From assembly GCA_017745015.1 (NCBI GenBank), contig JAGIAF010000150.1, forward strand, positions 1-8,400: a stretch of DNA of 8,400 nt, read 5' to 3'. The translations under genes were made by a program, and so were the position numbers. The notes beneath the pieces were generated by a model. That model saw only the letters and a program-made list of their open reading frames with translations. It did no database searches and had not been told where the DNA came from. Every line of letters starts with the position of its first letter. Position 1 is the stretch's first letter. This stretch comes from Bdellovibrio sp. (GTDB lineage Bacteria > Bdellovibrionota > Bdellovibrionia > Bdellovibrionales > Bdellovibrionaceae). Shown piece by piece: positions 6,290 through 8,400 of the stretch.

Positions 6290-7105
6290 CTAGATATTGC
6301 TGATGAACTCTTTAAGGAAAGAAGTGAACTGAATCTCAACGCGTTTTGCAGTTTCAGTAACTTCGTCATGAGAAAGCTTTTGCGCAGAAATTCCAGCCGC
6401 CAAATTGGTGATGCAGCTCAAAGCAGAAACGCGCAGACCCAAATGATTTGCAGCAATTGTTTCTGGAACGGTACTCATGCCGACAGCTTTGCCACCAATA
6501 AGTTTCAAGTAGCGTACTTCAGCAGGAGTTTCATAAGTAGGACCGCTCACGCCACAGTAAACGCCTTTGTGATAGCGAGTGCCTTGCTTTTGCAAAACTT
6601 CTTCCATGATTTTGATCAAGCGCTTGTCGTAAGCTTCAGTCATATCAGGGAAACGAGGTCCCAGCTCCTTGATGTTTGGTCCCATCAAAGGATTTGTGCC
6701 CATCAAGTTGATGTGATCTTCAATGATCATGAAGTCACCGGCTTGCATGTTTTCACCGAAGCCGCCTGCAGAGTTTGTCAAAATCAAAGATTCAATTCCA
6801 AGCATCGCAAGAGTACGAGTCGGGAACACAACGCTTTCCATGCTGTGACCTTCATAAAAATGATTGCGACCTTGAAGGATAACGATGGATTGACCATTCA
6901 CTTTACCGAAAATCAAATTTCCGGAGTGACCTTCAACCGTCGGAGGAGAGAAATGAGGAATATCTTTGTACGGGATCGTCGTTTCTACTTCGACGTCTTT
7001 AACGAAAGCTCCAAGACCTGAACCCAAGACCACTCCGACCTTCGGTTTTGCCGAAGTTTTTGAACGAATGTAGCTGATAGATTCTTGAAGCTTATTGAGT
7101 ACCAA
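6290..7105 (-). CDS. punA: Purine nucleoside phosphorylase (trimeric, inosine/guanosine type)
   Basis: Splits purine (deoxy)nucleosides with phosphate to the free base and (deoxy)ribose-1-phosphate, in the cytoplasm. The 271 residues match the trimeric class I family, not hexameric DeoD. Expected sites are present: Ser29 in GSGLG, His60, Arg80/His82/Tyr84 in GRNHFYEGH, Ala113 in TNSAGG, Glu192 in SGPTYETPAE, Met210-Ser211 in VGMS, Asn234 in CITN and His246 in LSHDEV. By analogy with human PNP (Glu201, Asn243, His257) these favour 6-oxopurines such as inosine and guanosine over adenosine. The start is a TTG at 7105, supported by AGGGAG 6 nt upstream and by the family N-terminus; no in-frame ATG fits. 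It follows the pyrimidine phosphorylase by 25 nt, so the two are almost certainly one transcript for nucleoside salvage. Confidence 0.93.
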   Translation of the reverse strand: MVLNKLQESISYIRSKTSAKPKVGVVLGSGLGAFVKDVEVETTIPYKDIPHFSPPTVEGHSGNLIFGKVNGQSIVILQGRNHFYEGHSMESVVFPTRTLAMLGIESLILTNSAGGFGENMQAGDFMIIEDHINLMGTNPLMGPNIKELGPRFPDMTEAYDKRLIKIMEEVLQKQGTRYHKGVYCGVSGPTYETPAEVRYLKLIGGKAVGMSTVPETIAANHLGLRVSALSCITNLAAGISAQKLSHDEVTETAKRVEIQFTSFLKEFISNI

Positions 7106-7111
7106 AGCAAA

Positions 7112-7117
7112 CTCCCT
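7112..7117 (-). promoter_or_regulatory. Shine-Dalgarno site supporting the TTG start of the purine phosphorylase
   Basis: Minus-strand AGGGAGTTTGCTTTG: a strong AGGGAG stands 6 nt before the TTG at 7105. It lies in the 25-nt gap after the upstream stop. The TTG may lower expression relative to the first gene of the pair. Confidence 0.7.
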
Positions 7118-7130
7118 GTGTCCTCGAGTC

Positions 7131-8400
7131 TTAACTCAAAATTTTGAGTATCAAACTAGGCTTTGAAACCTTTTGCAAGGAAATAGTAATTGCTGATTTC
7201 AACATAGGCACTGCTGAAAGAAGTAAATCTTTATCATCTCCGTGCAATGTGAACAACACGTCGCCAGCCTTAACTTCATCGCCAACTTTCGCATGGAACT
7301 CAATTCCCGCTGTAGGTGCAATGATATCAGTCGTCTGCGCGCGACCTGCTTTGATCAAGATGCCAGCAACACCAATGCTTTCCGTGTGGAAGCTCTGCAC
7401 GAAACCCGCTTTATCGGCAGTGATAACGACGCTGTGCTTCGGCTTTGGAACGTTGCGAAGATCGCCACCGTGAATCTTGCAAAGCTCCTCAAATTTCGCC
7501 AATGCTTTTCCTGACTCCAAAGTTTCTTTAGCAATCTTATAAGACTCTTCTTCGTTCTTACCAATTCCCGCAAGAAGCAACATGTGAGCGGAAAGGCGAA
7601 GACTCAATTCACGCGTATCTTCGTAAAGATCATAGCCATGAGGACCGATGAATTTTTCGTTCTTCATAATTGCTACACACTCATCAACTTCCAAAGAGTT
7701 ACCTGCATAGCGACCCAAAGGTTGATCCATATTGGTCAACAACGACGTCACTTTTTTGCCATAACCTTTTGCGATGTTCATAAGATTGATCGCTAGTTCT
7801 TCAGCAAGTTGGGGAGTTTTCATAAACGCACCAGAGCCAAATTTCACATCAAGCACCAGGCCATCAATGCCTTCAGCAAGCTTCTTCGACATGATCGAAG
7901 CGCAAATCAACGGCAAGCTTTCAACCGTCGCTGTTACATCGCGAAGTGCATAGATTTTTTTATCAGCAGGGCAGATCTCTTTCGTTTGGCCGATGAAGCA
8001 AATATTATTCTGACGAACAAGTTCGATAAATTCAGGCAAACTTTTCTGAGTATTAAATCCTGGGATGGCCTCAAGCTTATCCAAAGTTCCACCGGTGTGA
8101 CCAAGGCCACGACCAGAAATCATTGGCACCGGCGCCCCAGCCGCTGCCACGATAGGACCAAGAATCAAACTAGTTTTATCGCCCACGCCACCCGTGGAGT
8201 GCTTATCCACTTTAAAACCTTTGACAGAAGAAAAATCGACAACCTCACCCGAGTGAAGCATCGCTTTCGTTAGAGCCAAAGTTTCTTCTTTGTTCATGCC
8301 TTTAAAGAAGATCGCCATCAGCAGCGCAGACATTTGATAATCAGGAATAGAGCCGCGAGCGTAACCAAGAATAAACTCTTCGATTTCCTCAGGTCCAAGC
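7131..8400 (-). CDS. deoA: Pyrimidine-nucleoside / thymidine phosphorylase (5' end outside the window)
   Basis: Phosphorolyses thymidine or uridine to the base and (deoxy)ribose-1-phosphate. The frame stays open to the window edge; 22 codons (LGPEEIEEF onward) precede the first internal Met at 8333, so 422 residues are visible and about 18 are missing compared with E. coli DeoA. In fragment numbering, family motifs are KHSTGGVGDK (66-75), SGRGLGHTGGTLDKLE (95-110) and RDVTATVES (from 153). The E. coli substrate contacts His85, Arg171, Ser186 and Lys190 correspond to His67, Arg153, Ser168 and Lys172. The C-terminal domain is present (IGVAG, AGRAQTTD, then AKVGDEVKAGD). Spacing and wording (PADKKIYALRDVT, SIMSKKLAEG) look closer to Bacillus Pdp than to E. 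coli DeoA, so both uridine and thymidine may be used. TAA at 7131 ends it 25 nt before the purine phosphorylase. Confidence 0.93.
   Translation of the reverse strand, partial: LGPEEIEEFILGYARGSIPDYQMSALLMAIFFKGMNKEETLALTKAMLHSGEVVDFSSVKGFKVDKHSTGGVGDKTSLILGPIVAAAGAPVPMISGRGLGHTGGTLDKLEAIPGFNTQKSLPEFIELVRQNNICFIGQTKEICPADKKIYALRDVTATVESLPLICASIMSKKLAEGIDGLVLDVKFGSGAFMKTPQLAEELAINLMNIAKGYGKKVTSLLTNMDQPLGRYAGNSLEVDECVAIMKNEKFIGPHGYDLYEDTRELSLRLSAHMLLLAGIGKNEEESYKIAKETLESGKALAKFEELCKIHGGDLRNVPKPKHSVVITADKAGFVQSFHTESIGVAGILIKAGRAQTTDIIAPTAGIEFHAKVGDEVKAGDVLFTLHGDDKDLLLSAVPMLKSAITISLQKVSKPSLILKILS

Noticed and set aside
6281..7021. A 246-codon open frame on the plus strand
   Set aside because: It lies wholly opposite the purine nucleoside phosphorylase, whose motifs are intact. 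Its translation has no family signature and no ribosome site; it is a codon-bias shadow.
1..8400. CRISPR array, insertion sequence, tRNA, phage genes or defence island
   Set aside because: No regularly spaced repeats, transposase, terminal repeats, tRNA-like sequence or phage motifs were seen by eye; all substantial frames are accounted for by housekeeping or exported proteins.

Overview
The window reads like chromosomal core sequence from a Gram-negative bacterium, most likely a Bdellovibrio-type predator (Bdellovibrionota). This is inference from gene content: a Tat translocase subunit, two lipoprotein-like exported proteins, a lipoprotein subtilase, a split acyl-CoA carboxylase and nucleoside phosphorylases. 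No rRNA or other taxonomic marker is present. Every complete gene lies on the minus strand. The only plus-strand gene is the 3' end of tatC at the left edge, which converges on the carboxylase operon at a shared two-way terminator (159-190).

Left block (216-3822, minus): a tight three-gene operon for a biotin-dependent acyl-CoA carboxylase. Transcription order is carboxyltransferase (PccB family), biotin carboxylase, biotin carrier. The first gap is 8 nt and the second 2 nt, and each downstream Shine-Dalgarno lies in or against the preceding stop. Together they form a complete enzyme: the carboxylase loads CO2 on biotin, the carrier moves it, and the transferase passes it to an acyl-CoA. The alpha chain that is one polypeptide in mitochondrial PCC and MCC is here two proteins, split near the start of the barrel (BT) region. 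The transferase has Ile where propionyl-CoA-specific enzymes have Asp, so acetyl-CoA or mixed substrates are possible.

Middle block (3951-6146, minus): a probable lipid-anchored S8 subtilase with an intact catalytic triad and its own perfect TATAAT box, preceded by an unrecognised exported protein with a borderline lipobox, six non-lipid cysteines and a strongly acidic tail.

Right block (6290-8400, minus): a nucleoside-salvage pair, a pyrimidine/thymidine phosphorylase (5' end beyond the window) followed 25 nt later by a trimeric purine nucleoside phosphorylase that starts at TTG. They release bases and (deoxy)ribose-1-phosphate, which suits a cell feeding on host nucleic acid.

No rRNA, tRNA, CRISPR array, insertion sequence, prophage or defence island was seen, and no gap between genes exceeds about 145 bases. 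I see no convincing new multi-gene system. The points most worth checking are the split carboxylase alpha chain, the transferase specificity residue and the two exported proteins.
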